Shown here piece after piece: positions 17,680 through 25,853 of a DNA stretch of 64,000 bases. Under the pieces are notes generated by a model. That model was not told the origin of the DNA. It worked only from the letters and a program-made list of their open reading frames with translations, and did not search any database. A program made the position numbers and the translations under genes. Origin of the DNA: Shinella lacus (GTDB taxonomy: Bacteria > Pseudomonadota > Alphaproteobacteria > Rhizobiales > Rhizobiaceae); assembly GCF_010994755.1 (NCBI RefSeq), contig NZ_WHSB02000003.1, forward strand, positions 124,001 to 188,000, written 5' to 3'. The stretch's first letter is position 1; each line of letters opens with the position of its first letter.

Positions 17680-18495
17680 ATGATCAAGAACGGTGTCAAG
17701 CAGCGCTGGGCGGAGGGCAAGCCCGTCATCAACGGCTGGCTTTCGATCGGCAATTCCTTCAGCGCCGAAATCATGGCCGGTCAGGGCTACGATTCGCTCA
17801 CCATCGACATGCAGCACGGCATCGTCGGTTATGACGGCACGGTGCCGATGTTGCAGGCGATGCGGGCAAGCGGCGTGACGCCGCTGGTGCGTGTGCCCTG
17901 GCTTGACCCCGCCGATATCATGAAGGCGCTGGACGCCGGCGCCTACGGCGTCATCTGCCCGATGATCAACACGCGCGCCGAGGCCGAACGGCTGGTCTCC
18001 TACGTGCGCTATCCGCCCGCAGGCGTGCGCAGTTTCGGGCCGAGCCGGGCACTCTTCTCCGCCGGCCCCGGTTATGCCGCGGAAGCCGATGACGAGATCA
18101 TCTGCCTCGCCATGATCGAGACCGCGCAGGCCTATGAGAACCTCGAAGACATTCTCGCCACCCCCGGCCTCGACGGCGTCTATATCGGCCCGGCGGACCT
18201 GACGCTCGGGCTTCAGGGCAAGCGCTATGCGCCCGGCTTCGACCGCCGCGAGCCGGAGATGATCGAGGCGATCAAGCGGATTCTCCATGCGGCGCACAAG
18301 GCCGGCAAGCGTGCGGCCCTCCACAACGGCACCCCCGAATATGCGGCCGAGGCCGTCGGCTGGGGCTTCGATTTCATCACCGTCTCCAACGACGTCCGCC
18401 TGCTTGCCGCCGCCGCCGATGCGAGCGTGCGAAAATTCCGCGAGCTCGTGCAGGAGGTCGCTCCCGAAAACAAGATCGATACGGGAGGCTATTGA
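17680..18495 (+). CDS. HpcH/HpaI-family aldolase
   Basis: Class II metal-dependent aldolase of 271 residues. It shows the family signatures GYDSLTIDMQHGIVGYD near residue 40 (base/metal region), GAYGVICPMINT, GVRSFGPSRA, MIETAQAYEN (metal glutamate) and GVYIGPADLTLGL. HpcH, GarL and related enzymes cleave 4-hydroxy-2-oxo acids into pyruvate and an aldehyde. It starts 10 bp after the aldehyde dehydrogenase gene and its stop abuts the next ATG, so all three genes are coupled. The aldehyde product could feed the preceding dehydrogenase. This would be an alternative end route to the IolJ aldolase, which is absent here. Confidence 0.9.
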   Translation: MIKNGVKQRWAEGKPVINGWLSIGNSFSAEIMAGQGYDSLTIDMQHGIVGYDGTVPMLQAMRASGVTPLVRVPWLDPADIMKALDAGAYGVICPMINTRAEAERLVSYVRYPPAGVRSFGPSRALFSAGPGYAAEADDEIICLAMIETAQAYENLEDILATPGLDGVYIGPADLTLGLQGKRYAPGFDRREPEMIEAIKRILHAAHKAGKRAALHNGTPEYAAEAVGWGFDFITVSNDVRLLAAAADASVRKFRELVQEVAPENKIDTGGY

Positions 18496-19485
18496 ATGCC
18501 GAGGATCCTGGTGGCCGGCAAGATCCATGCGGATGGACTTGCGGTCCTGCACTCCGCGCCGGGCGTGACGGTCGATTATGTCGAGGAGGTTTCCGCGGCG
18601 AGCTACCGGCCGTTCCTCGCCGCCGCCGATGCGCTGCTCATCCGCACCCAGCCGCTGCCGGCGGAGTTCATCGCCGGCGCGCCGCAGCTCAAGATCGTCT
18701 CGCGCCACGGCGTGGGGTATGATTCCGTCGATGTTGAAGCGCTGAACGGCCGCGGTATACCGCTTGCCGTCGTGGGTGACGTGAATTCGCGAGCCGTGGC
18801 CGAACATGCCGCGATGCTGATGCTGTCGGCCGCACGCCGCACCGTGCTTTTTGACCAAAAAATGCGGGCCGGCGACTGGAACTACCGCAACACCCTCGAT
18901 GCTGACGAACTCGACGGGCGGACCCTGCTTGTCGTGGGTTTCGGGCGCATTGGCCGGAGACTGGCGCAGATCGCGATGGTGCTCGGCATGGCGGTGCTGG
19001 CCTATGACAAGTTCCAAGACGCCGCCGAGATCGCGGCGGCCGGCGTGACCCCGGTCGCAGACCTGCGCGATGGCCTCCGGCAGGCCGACGTGGTGTCGCT
19101 GCATGTGCCGAAATCCGGCGCGGAACCGCTCATCGGGGCGGCGGAACTGGCGGTGATGAAGCGCTCCGCCATCCTCGTCAACACGGCGCGCGGCGGGCTG
19201 ATCGACGAGGCGGCGTTGCTCGCCGCGCTCAACGAGGGGCGCCTGTCCGCGGCCGGCCTCGACGTGCTCGATTCCGAACCGCCGGCGCGCGACGACCCGA
19301 TGCTCGCCTGCGAGCGCGTCGTGCTCTCGCCGCACAATGCCGGGCTGACCGAAGCCTGTGGGCGGCGCATGGCGATCTCGGCGGCGACCAACATCCTCGA
19401 TTTCTTCAAGGGCACGCTCGATCCGGCGCTCGTCGTCAACCGCGACGAGATCGCGGCGCATGCCCGTTCGAGTGTCGGCGCCTGA
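18496..19485 (+). CDS. D-isomer-specific 2-hydroxyacid dehydrogenase
   Basis: NAD-dependent dehydrogenase of 329 residues of the D-3-phosphoglycerate dehydrogenase/glyoxylate reductase family. The nucleotide fold is at LLVVGFGRIGRRLAQIA, the catalytic arginine in LVNTARGGLIDEAAL, the glutamate in DVLDSEPPARDDPML and the histidine in VVLSPHNAGLTE. The substrate-binding part shows RHGVGYDSVDVEALNGRGI. The ATG follows the aldolase stop without any gap. It lacks the ACT domain of SerA, so a catabolic 2-hydroxy or 2-oxo acid is more likely than serine synthesis. Confidence 0.9.
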   Translation: MPRILVAGKIHADGLAVLHSAPGVTVDYVEEVSAASYRPFLAAADALLIRTQPLPAEFIAGAPQLKIVSRHGVGYDSVDVEALNGRGIPLAVVGDVNSRAVAEHAAMLMLSAARRTVLFDQKMRAGDWNYRNTLDADELDGRTLLVVGFGRIGRRLAQIAMVLGMAVLAYDKFQDAAEIAAAGVTPVADLRDGLRQADVVSLHVPKSGAEPLIGAAELAVMKRSAILVNTARGGLIDEAALLAALNEGRLSAAGLDVLDSEPPARDDPMLACERVVLSPHNAGLTEACGRRMAISAATNILDFFKGTLDPALVVNRDEIAAHARSSVGA

Positions 19486-19593
19486 CGCTTTTGAGTGCTG
19501 TTTCCCGGCTTCGGCCAAAACGTTGCAGACTTTTGATTTATGCAATACTGCACGGTTTCTGAAATGACACGAACTCTGGGGAGTGGAGGCTCA

Positions 19594-20505
19594 ATGCCGC
19601 GGGTAAAACAGTCCGACCAGCCGCCACCGAAAACGGCGAACTACGAGACCTTCTTCAACATCGTCACGGAAGCCTATCCCAACCTCAGCGACCGGTTCCA
19701 GCAGGTCGCGCGGTTCATCACGCAGAACCCCAACGTCGTGGCCATGCAGTCGATCAATGCGATTGCCGAACAGTGCGGCGCGCATCCGTCCATCCTCGTG
19801 CGTTTCGCGCAGAATTTCGGCTTTTCCGGCTTCAAGCAGCTCCAGTCGGTGTTCCAGAGCCGGCTGTCGACCGCCGCACCCGGTTATCGCGAACGCATCA
19901 GCGCGCTCGACGTCGATCTGGAAAAGACCAAGCGCAAGGGCAATCTCGGTTTCCTGCACGATCTAGTCGTGCGCGACATCGCGACCTTGCAGGAGCTTTT
20001 GAACACGACGACGGAGGAGAGCCTTTCGCAGGCCGCCCGCGCGCTGAAGAACGCCAACACGATCTTCATCGCCGGCCAGCTGCGGTCGGAGCCGATTGCG
20101 AAATTCCTGCGCTACGTGCTCTCCATGCTGCAATGCCGCGTCATTCTTCTCGATCCGGCTGGCGGGCTTGCGCCGGAAATGGCGAAGGTGATGGGCAAGA
20201 AGGACGTGCTGGTCGCCATCGCCTTCCGGCACTATGCCAAGGAAGTGGTGACGATCGCCGATGTCGCGGCGGAAAACGGCACGCCGATCGTGGCGATCAC
20301 CGACAGCCAGCTCTCGCCGCTCGCCAAGAATGCGACGGTGCTCTTCACGATTCCGGAAGACGAATATTCGTTCTCGCGCTCGCTCGCCGCACCCATGTGC
20401 CTGACGCAGACGATTGCGGTGGCGCTCGCCGCGCTGCTTCAGGAAGACAAGAAGGGCTCGCCCGAGATCCCGACAGTCACGGGCAAGCAGCGGCGCAAGC
20501 ATTGA
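19594..20505 (+). CDS. RpiR-family transcriptional regulator (probable IolR-type repressor)
   Basis: Regulator of 303 residues: an N-terminal RpiR helix-turn-helix (FQQVARFITQNPNVVAMQSI, then CGAHPSILVRFAQNFGFSGF) at about residues 25-85 and a C-terminal SIS sugar-isomerase domain (NANTIFIAGQLRSEPIAKFL ... VTIADVAAENGTPIVAITDS). SIS domains bind phosphosugars or inosose-like ligands; RpiR-type IolR represses inositol genes in rhizobia. The start follows GGAGTGGAGG; an ATG at 19564 is less well placed. It lies amid the iol-like genes and is the best candidate to bind the TGCAA-N6-TTGCA palindromes. Its own promoter region has half-sites (TTGCA at 19523, TGCAA at 19541) but no full copy. Confidence 0.9.
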   Translation: MPRVKQSDQPPPKTANYETFFNIVTEAYPNLSDRFQQVARFITQNPNVVAMQSINAIAEQCGAHPSILVRFAQNFGFSGFKQLQSVFQSRLSTAAPGYRERISALDVDLEKTKRKGNLGFLHDLVVRDIATLQELLNTTTEESLSQAARALKNANTIFIAGQLRSEPIAKFLRYVLSMLQCRVILLDPAGGLAPEMAKVMGKKDVLVAIAFRHYAKEVVTIADVAAENGTPIVAITDSQLSPLAKNATVLFTIPEDEYSFSRSLAAPMCLTQTIAVALAALLQEDKKGSPEIPTVTGKQRRKH

Positions 20506-20507
20506 GG

Positions 20508-21509
20508 TCAGCCGGTAATCTCGCCGACCTTCACGAAGCGGCCTTCCGCCTTGGAGCGAATGGCCGCCTCGGCCAGCACCAGTGCCTTCTCGCCATCCTC
20601 GAAGGTGGCGTCCGGCCTGGTGTTTGAGGCGACGCAGGCGAGGAACGACTGGAGGCCGAGTTCGAAGGCTTCGACGTAGCGTTCGATGAAGAAGTCGAGA
20701 TAGGGCTCGCCCGCACCCGTCGTCGTGGCATTGAAGCGCTCGACATGGTGGGCGCGGCGGTTGCCGGAGATCAGCATGCCCTTCGAGCCGAAAAGCTCGA
20801 CGCGCTGGTCGTAGCCATAGGCCGCGGCGCGGGAATTGTTGATGTGGCAGAGCTTGCCGCTTGCGGTGCGCATGACGATCATCGTGGAATCGACGTCGCC
20901 GAATTCCGCGAGCGTCGGATCGACGAGCGTGCTGCCGGTGGCGAAAACCTCGACGGGCTCTTCGCCCAGCATGAAGCGGGCGAGGTCGAAGTCGTGGATG
21001 GTCATGTCGCGAAAGATGCCGCCGGAGACCCTGAGATAGTCGCGTGAGGCGAGGCCCGGATCGCGCGAGGTGATGATGACCTGCTGGAGATCGCCGATCT
21101 CGCCGGCGCGCGTCGCATCGTGGGCGGCGCGGTGGCCGGGGTCGAAGCGGCGGTTGAAGCCGATCTGCACGGGCCGTTCGAAGCCCGCGATGGCCTGGCG
21201 GCAGGCGATGACGCGGTCGAGCGACAGGTCGATCGGCTTCTCGCAGAAGATCGCCTTGCCGGCCTTGGCGGAAGCTTCGATGAGGTCCGCATGGGTCGCC
21301 GTCGAGGTCGCGATCAGCACGGCGTCGGCGAGCGCGATCGCCTCCTCAGCGCTGGCGGCGACGGTGCAGCCGTAGCGCCGGCCGATCTCTTCGGCGGCGG
21401 CTGCGACCGGGTCGTAGACGGCGGTGAGTTCGGCGCCTTCGGCGCGCACGATGGTGGCCGCGTGCATTTTGCCAATGCGGCCGCAGCCGAGCAGGGCTAT
21501 TCTCGTCAT
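20508..21509 (-). CDS. iolG: myo-Inositol 2-dehydrogenase-like protein (Gfo/Idh/MocA family)
   Basis: NAD-dependent dehydrogenase of 333 residues. Rossmann start RIALLGCGRIGKMHAATIV, AIFCEKPIDLSLDRV with the catalytic lysine, GFNRRFDPGHRAAHDA, and the active-site stretch GGIFRDMTIHDFDLARFML with the D-x3-H type pair of inositol dehydrogenases. IolG oxidises myo-inositol to scyllo-inosose with NAD. GGGAGG precedes the ATG. It converges on the RpiR gene with only 2 bp between stops and is divergent from the gene at 21621, with the perfect 21533 palindrome in between. The name rests on family motifs; scyllo- or chiro-inositol are also possible substrates. Confidence 0.85.
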   Translation of the reverse strand: MTRIALLGCGRIGKMHAATIVRAEGAELTAVYDPVAAAAEEIGRRYGCTVAASAEEAIALADAVLIATSTATHADLIEASAKAGKAIFCEKPIDLSLDRVIACRQAIAGFERPVQIGFNRRFDPGHRAAHDATRAGEIGDLQQVIITSRDPGLASRDYLRVSGGIFRDMTIHDFDLARFMLGEEPVEVFATGSTLVDPTLAEFGDVDSTMIVMRTASGKLCHINNSRAAAYGYDQRVELFGSKGMLISGNRRAHHVERFNATTTGAGEPYLDFFIERYVEAFELGLQSFLACVASNTRPDATFEDGEKALVLAEAAIRSKAEGRFVKVGEITG

Positions 21510-21532
21510 CGGTTCCTCCCGGAAAATCGGAA

Positions 21533-21548
21533 TGCAAAATTCGTTGCA
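21533..21548. promoter_or_regulatory. Perfect TGCAA-N6-TTGCA operator between divergent iolG-like and Gfo/Idh genes
   Basis: TGCAA (21533-21537), AATTCG, TTGCA (21544-21548). It lies 24 bp upstream of the iolG start and 73 bp upstream of the ATG at 21621, so one site may control both directions. Confidence 0.75.
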
Positions 21549-21620
21549 CTTTTGATATTCTGTCAATAATAATTCTGCAAGCCCGTTTTCGGGCCAGCGA
21601 GGATTTTGAGGGAGGTGACA

Positions 21621-22814
21621 ATGGCAGAGGGTTCCGACAAGGCAGAATTCCCGTTGGCCGAGCGCCGCTTGCGGCTCGGTGTCGTCGGCGGCGGGCAGGG
21701 CAGTTTCATCGGCAAGGTGCATGCGCGCGGTGCGCGGCTCTCCAACCGCTGGGATGTGGTTGCCGGCGCGCTGTCGTCCCGGCCGCAGGTCGCAAAGGAA
21801 TCCGGACGGGCCTGGCTGCTCGCCGACGATCGCATCTATACCGACTACCGCGTGATGGCGGAGCGCGAGGCGGCGCGGCCGGACGGCATCGATGCCGTCG
21901 CGATCACCACGCCCAACAATTCCCACCATGCCATCGCCGTCGCCTTCATGGAAAAGGGCATCGACGTGATCAGCGACAAGCCGCTGACCACGACGCTCGA
22001 CGATGCGCTCGATCTGGTGCGCCGGCAGAAGGAAACGGGCCTCGTCTTCGGCGTGACCTATGCCTATGCCGCCTCCGCCATGGTGCGCCAGGCCCGCCAG
22101 ATGATCCGCGAGGGCGCGCTCGGCAAGTTGCAGCAGGTGCATGTCGAATATCTCCAGGAATGGGCGCTGACGCCGCCGAAGGATGCCGGTGCCGGCGCGC
22201 AATGGCGCGTCGATCCGTCTATCGTCGGCCCTACCTTCACGACCGGTGATATCGGCACCCATTGCCACCATCTCGGCGCCTTCGTCTGCGGCCGCCCGGT
22301 CACGGCGGTGCGCGCCGAGTTCCACACGCTCGGGCCGCCGAAGGCGCTGGAGGACACCGCCTTCATGCATGTGCGCTACGAGGGCGATATTCCCGGCACG
22401 ATCATGATCTCGCAGGTCGCGCCCGGCGCCCATTGCGGCCTGCGCATCCGCGCTTTCGGCGACAAGGCGAGCCTGGAATGGAACCAGGAAGAGCCGGAAC
22501 TCCTGCATTTCCGCCGCTTCGGCGAACCCGCGCGCATCCTCACGCGCGGCGAGGGTGCCGGCATCGGCGTGCATGCGGCGCGTTTCGTGCACATGCCGCG
22601 CGGCCATCCCGAGGCGTTGAGCGATGCCTGGGGCAATCTCTACGAGGAATTCGCCATCGCCGTCGAGGCGCGGCGCCTCGGCCGGACCTTGCCCGAAGGG
22701 TTGCTGGAATATCCGACGGTGGAGGATGGTGCGCTCGGCGTGAAGTTCATCGAGGCGGCGCTGGCGTCCAGCCAGTCGAGCGGCGCCTGGGCGGATTGCA
22801 CCCTGCAGTTCTGA
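21621..22814 (+). CDS. Gfo/Idh/MocA-family oxidoreductase, DKP variant
   Basis: Dehydrogenase of 397 residues, longer than IolG. The Rossmann motif is RLGVVGGGQGSFIGKVHARG; the family EKP motif reads DVISDKPLTT, with Asp for Glu but the lysine kept. The substrate domain has TGDIGTHCHHLGAFVCG and VEYLQEWAL. The closest relative in the window is the protein at 25854-27029, with which it shares start, GVTYAY/GVTYTY, VEYxxEW and GDIGTHxxHLxxFV segments. GGGAGGTGAC before the ATG fixes the start. It is followed by the iolD-like gene after an intervening operator. Probable role: oxidation of a cyclitol or keto-sugar at another ring position. Confidence 0.9.
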   Translation: MAEGSDKAEFPLAERRLRLGVVGGGQGSFIGKVHARGARLSNRWDVVAGALSSRPQVAKESGRAWLLADDRIYTDYRVMAEREAARPDGIDAVAITTPNNSHHAIAVAFMEKGIDVISDKPLTTTLDDALDLVRRQKETGLVFGVTYAYAASAMVRQARQMIREGALGKLQQVHVEYLQEWALTPPKDAGAGAQWRVDPSIVGPTFTTGDIGTHCHHLGAFVCGRPVTAVRAEFHTLGPPKALEDTAFMHVRYEGDIPGTIMISQVAPGAHCGLRIRAFGDKASLEWNQEEPELLHFRRFGEPARILTRGEGAGIGVHAARFVHMPRGHPEALSDAWGNLYEEFAIAVEARRLGRTLPEGLLEYPTVEDGALGVKFIEAALASSQSSGAWADCTLQF

Positions 22815-22816
22815 TC

Positions 22817-22832
22817 TGCAATAAGTATTGCA
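22817..22832. promoter_or_regulatory. Perfect TGCAA-N6-TTGCA operator before the iolD-like gene
   Basis: TGCAA (22817-22821), TAAGTA, TTGCA (22828-22832), starting 2 bp after the stop of the preceding gene and followed by a very AT-rich stretch to about 22865. It gives the downstream unit (22904-27896) its own likely control point. Confidence 0.75.
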
Positions 22833-22903
22833 AAAAATAATTACATGAAATAAAAGTTTCTCAATAGGAGCCGGCGCCGGAGGCCAGCTCAGGGAGGTTT
22901 ACC

Positions 22904-24745
22904 ATGTCCACCATCCGCCTGACCATGGCACAAGCCCTGGTGCGCTACCTCTGCAACCAGTTCACCGAGATCGATGGACAGCGCGAGCCGCTGTTTCCCG
23001 GCGTCTTCGCCATCTTCGGCCACGGCAATGTTACATGCCTTTCGGAAGCGCTGGAAGCGGTCAAGGACACGCTGCCGACCTGGCGCGGCCAGAACGAGCA
23101 GTCGATGGCGCTCGCCGCGATCGGCTTCGCCAAGGCGACGCGCCGCCGCCAGATCATGGTCGCGACCAGCTCCATCGGCCCCGGCGCGCTGAATATGGTG
23201 ACGGCCGCGGGCGTGGCGCATACCAACCGCCTGCCGATCCTGCTTCTTGCCGGCGACAGTTTTGCCAACCGTCGTCCCGACCCGGTCATGCAGCAGGTCG
23301 AGCATTTCGGCAATCCGACGATCACCGTCAACGACGCCTTCAAGGCCGTGACGCGCTATTGGGACCGCATCGTCCATCCGGAACAGATCCTTTCCTCGCT
23401 GCCGCAGGCCGTCGCCGTCATGCTCGACCCGGCCGATTGCGGCCCCGCCTTCATCGGCTTGCCGCAGGACGTGCAGGAAGTCGCCTGGGACTATCCGGAG
23501 AGCTTCTTCGCGCCGACTGTCCACAAGGTTCCCCGCCCGCGCCCCGATCGCGACAGCCTTGCAGAAGCCGTGCGCGTATTGAAAGCGGCAAAACGCCCGC
23601 TGATCATCTCCGGCGGCGGCGTGCGCTATTCCGGTGCGGAAACGGCACTCGCCGCCTTCGCCGAAAAACACGGCATCCCGCTCTGCGAAACCATTGCCGG
23701 CAAGGGCACGGTCACCCACGACCACCCGGCCCATGTCGGCCCGATCGGCATTGTCGGCTCCACCTCGGCCAATGCGCTAGCGGCGGAAGCCGACGTGGTG
23801 CTCGCCGTCGGCACGCGGTTGATGGATTTCACCACCGGCTCCTGGACGGCCTTTTCGCCGGACGCCCGCTTCGTCTCGATTAACGCCGCGCGCTGGGATG
23901 CCAACAAGCACCGCGCCGTCGCCGTCGTCGGCGATGCGCTGGAAACGGTGGGCGAACTGGAAGCAGCGCTCGGCGACCACAAGGCCGATGGCGCTTGGAC
24001 GGAAAAGGGCCGGCTGGAATTCGCCAAGTGGAACGATGCGCTCGACGGCTACCAGAAGCCCACGAATGCGCCGGTGCCGACCTATGCCCAGGTCGTCGGC
24101 ATCGTCAATTCCAAGGCGAAGGACCGTGACCTGATCATCACCGCCGCCGGCGGCCTGCCGGGCGAGGTGATGAAGAACTGGCGCGTCAAGGCGCCGAACA
24201 CCTTCGATTGCGAGTTCGGCTTCTCCTGCATGGGCTACGAGATCGCCGCCGGCTGGGGTGCCGCCATGGCTGACTCCACCCGCACGCCCATCGTCATGAT
24301 CGGCGACGGCACCTATATGATGATGAACTCGGACATCTATTCGACCGTGCTCTCCGGCCACAAGATGATCCTCCTCGTCTGCGACAATGGCGGCTATGCG
24401 GTGATCAACCGCCTGCAGAACGCCAAGGGCACGCCGGGGTTCAACAATCTCATCAAGGATTGCCGCGTCAAGGAACCCTTCGCCGTCGACTTCGCCAAAC
24501 ATGCCGAGGCGATGGGCGCGCTGACGCGCCGCGTCGAAAGCCTCGCCGATCTCGGCGACGCCGTCGAATGGGCGCAGACGACCGACCGCACCACAGTCAT
24601 CACCATCGTCTCCGACGCCTTCACCTGGACGCCGGGCGACGCCTGGTGGGATGTCGGCGTGCCGCAGGTGAGCGAGCGGGCGGAAGTCAACGCCGCTTCG
24701 AAGGACCAGCTTGAAGGTCGCAGGAAACAGCGCGTCGGCGTCTAA
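22904..24745 (+). CDS. iolD: 3D-(3,5/4)-trihydroxycyclohexane-1,2-dione hydrolase-like (IolD family)
   Basis: Thiamine-diphosphate enzyme of 613 residues, the normal IolD length. The N-terminal Pyr domain has FGHGNVTCLSEAL and the ThDP-activating glutamate in RGQNEQSMALAAIGFAKA. The central domain follows at about 200-340 (RPLIISGGGVRYSGAE). The C-terminal PP domain carries the GDGTYMMMNSD to CDNGGYAVI motif for ThDP/Mg binding. IolD opens the cyclohexanedione ring to 5-deoxy-D-glucuronate. The ATG follows AGGGAGG. The next enzymes of the classical path, IolB and IolC, are not in the window. An epimerase, a Gfo/Idh dehydrogenase and an SDR follow on the same strand. Confidence 0.92.
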   Translation: MSTIRLTMAQALVRYLCNQFTEIDGQREPLFPGVFAIFGHGNVTCLSEALEAVKDTLPTWRGQNEQSMALAAIGFAKATRRRQIMVATSSIGPGALNMVTAAGVAHTNRLPILLLAGDSFANRRPDPVMQQVEHFGNPTITVNDAFKAVTRYWDRIVHPEQILSSLPQAVAVMLDPADCGPAFIGLPQDVQEVAWDYPESFFAPTVHKVPRPRPDRDSLAEAVRVLKAAKRPLIISGGGVRYSGAETALAAFAEKHGIPLCETIAGKGTVTHDHPAHVGPIGIVGSTSANALAAEADVVLAVGTRLMDFTTGSWTAFSPDARFVSINAARWDANKHRAVAVVGDALETVGELEAALGDHKADGAWTEKGRLEFAKWNDALDGYQKPTNAPVPTYAQVVGIVNSKAKDRDLIITAAGGLPGEVMKNWRVKAPNTFDCEFGFSCMGYEIAAGWGAAMADSTRTPIVMIGDGTYMMMNSDIYSTVLSGHKMILLVCDNGGYAVINRLQNAKGTPGFNNLIKDCRVKEPFAVDFAKHAEAMGALTRRVESLADLGDAVEWAQTTDRTTVITIVSDAFTWTPGDAWWDVGVPQVSERAEVNAASKDQLEGRRKQRVGV

Positions 24746-24789
24746 TCGCGGCACTGCCTCGACACCATTTTGATCTGAGGACGACAAGC

Positions 24790-25842
24790 ATGAGAACCAT
24801 CAAGGGTCCCGGCGTGTTTCTTGCGCAATTTGCCGGCGATGAAGCGCCTTTCAACTCGTTGAAGGGCTTAGCGGGTTGGGCTGCCGACAAGGGGTTCAAG
24901 GGCGTACAGATCCCGACCTGGGACAGCAGGGTGATCGATCTCGAACGTGCGGCGGATAGCCAGGACTATGTCGACGAGATCAAGGGTACTCTTGACGCGC
25001 ATGGCCTCGTCGTGACGGATCTTGCCAGTCACTTGCAGGGACAACTCGTCGCCCTTCACCCATCCTTCAACCTGCCGGCCGATTCTTTTGCGCCTGCCAG
25101 GGTGCACCGTGATCCCAAGGCCCGGCAGGAATGGGCTGTCAACCAGTTGCTCTGCGCTGCCAAGGCCTCGCGCCGGTTCGGTGTCGATCGTCATACGACG
25201 TTCAGCGGAACGCTTCTGTGGCCCTATTTCTACCCCTATCCGCAATGGCCGGACGGGCTGATTTCCGATGGCTTCGATGAACTGGCGCGGCGATGGCGGC
25301 CGATCCTCGATGCCTTCGACCAGGAGGGGGTCGACGTCTGCTACGAAATCCATCCGACCGAGGATCTGCATGACGGCCTGACCTTCGAGATGTTCCTGGA
25401 GCGCGTCGACAACCATGCGCGCTGCAACATCATGTACGATCCGAGCCATCTGGTGCTCCAGTCGATCGACTACCTCGCCTACATCGATCATTACCACCAG
25501 CGTATCAAGACCTTCCACGTCAAGGATGCGGAGTTCCGGCCCACGGGCAAGACGGGGGCCTATGGCGGGTATCAGCCTTGGGTCAACCGCGCCGGCCGCT
25601 TCCGCTCGCCGGGAGACGGACAGGTCGATTTCGGCGCCATCTTCTCGAAACTCACGGGCTACGGCTTTGACGGATGGGCAGTGCTCGAGTGGGAGTGCTG
25701 CCTGAAAAACTCGGAAGACGGTGCGGCCGAGGGCGCACGCTTCATTCGCGACCATATCATCAAAGTTTCGGATCGCGCTTTCGACGACTTCGTGAAGTCC
25801 GGCGCGGACCGGTCCGTCAACAAAGAAATTCTCGGGATCTAA
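24790..25842 (+). CDS. Sugar isomerase/epimerase, AP-endonuclease-2-like TIM barrel
   Basis: TIM-barrel protein of 350 residues. Likely metal ligands are the acidic and histidine residues at strand ends: VCYEIHPTEDLHDG, IMYDPSHLVLQS, KTFHVKDAEFRP and AVLEWECCLKN. The family includes IolI, IolH and keto-sugar epimerases or dehydratases. It follows the iolD-like gene by 44 bp and is followed by a MocA-like dehydrogenase 11 bp later. Such epimerase/dehydrogenase pairs are usual in catabolism of inositol isomers and glycosides via keto intermediates. The wobble positions are visibly less GC-rich than in the iolD-like gene. The exact reaction is not deducible. Confidence 0.88.
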   Translation: MRTIKGPGVFLAQFAGDEAPFNSLKGLAGWAADKGFKGVQIPTWDSRVIDLERAADSQDYVDEIKGTLDAHGLVVTDLASHLQGQLVALHPSFNLPADSFAPARVHRDPKARQEWAVNQLLCAAKASRRFGVDRHTTFSGTLLWPYFYPYPQWPDGLISDGFDELARRWRPILDAFDQEGVDVCYEIHPTEDLHDGLTFEMFLERVDNHARCNIMYDPSHLVLQSIDYLAYIDHYHQRIKTFHVKDAEFRPTGKTGAYGGYQPWVNRAGRFRSPGDGQVDFGAIFSKLTGYGFDGWAVLEWECCLKNSEDGAAEGARFIRDHIIKVSDRAFDDFVKSGADRSVNKEILGI

Positions 25843-25853
25843 GGGCCTTGTCC

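Noticed and set aside
17644-19545. Long open frame (633 codons) on the minus strand
   Set aside because: Antisense to the aldolase and hydroxyacid dehydrogenase genes, His/Arg/Asp-rich without domains; an effect of high GC.
19523-19552. TTGCA and TGCAA half-sites before the RpiR gene as an operator
   Set aside because: The arms are not in the TGCAA-N6-TTGCA arrangement; autoregulation is possible but this is not counted as a site.
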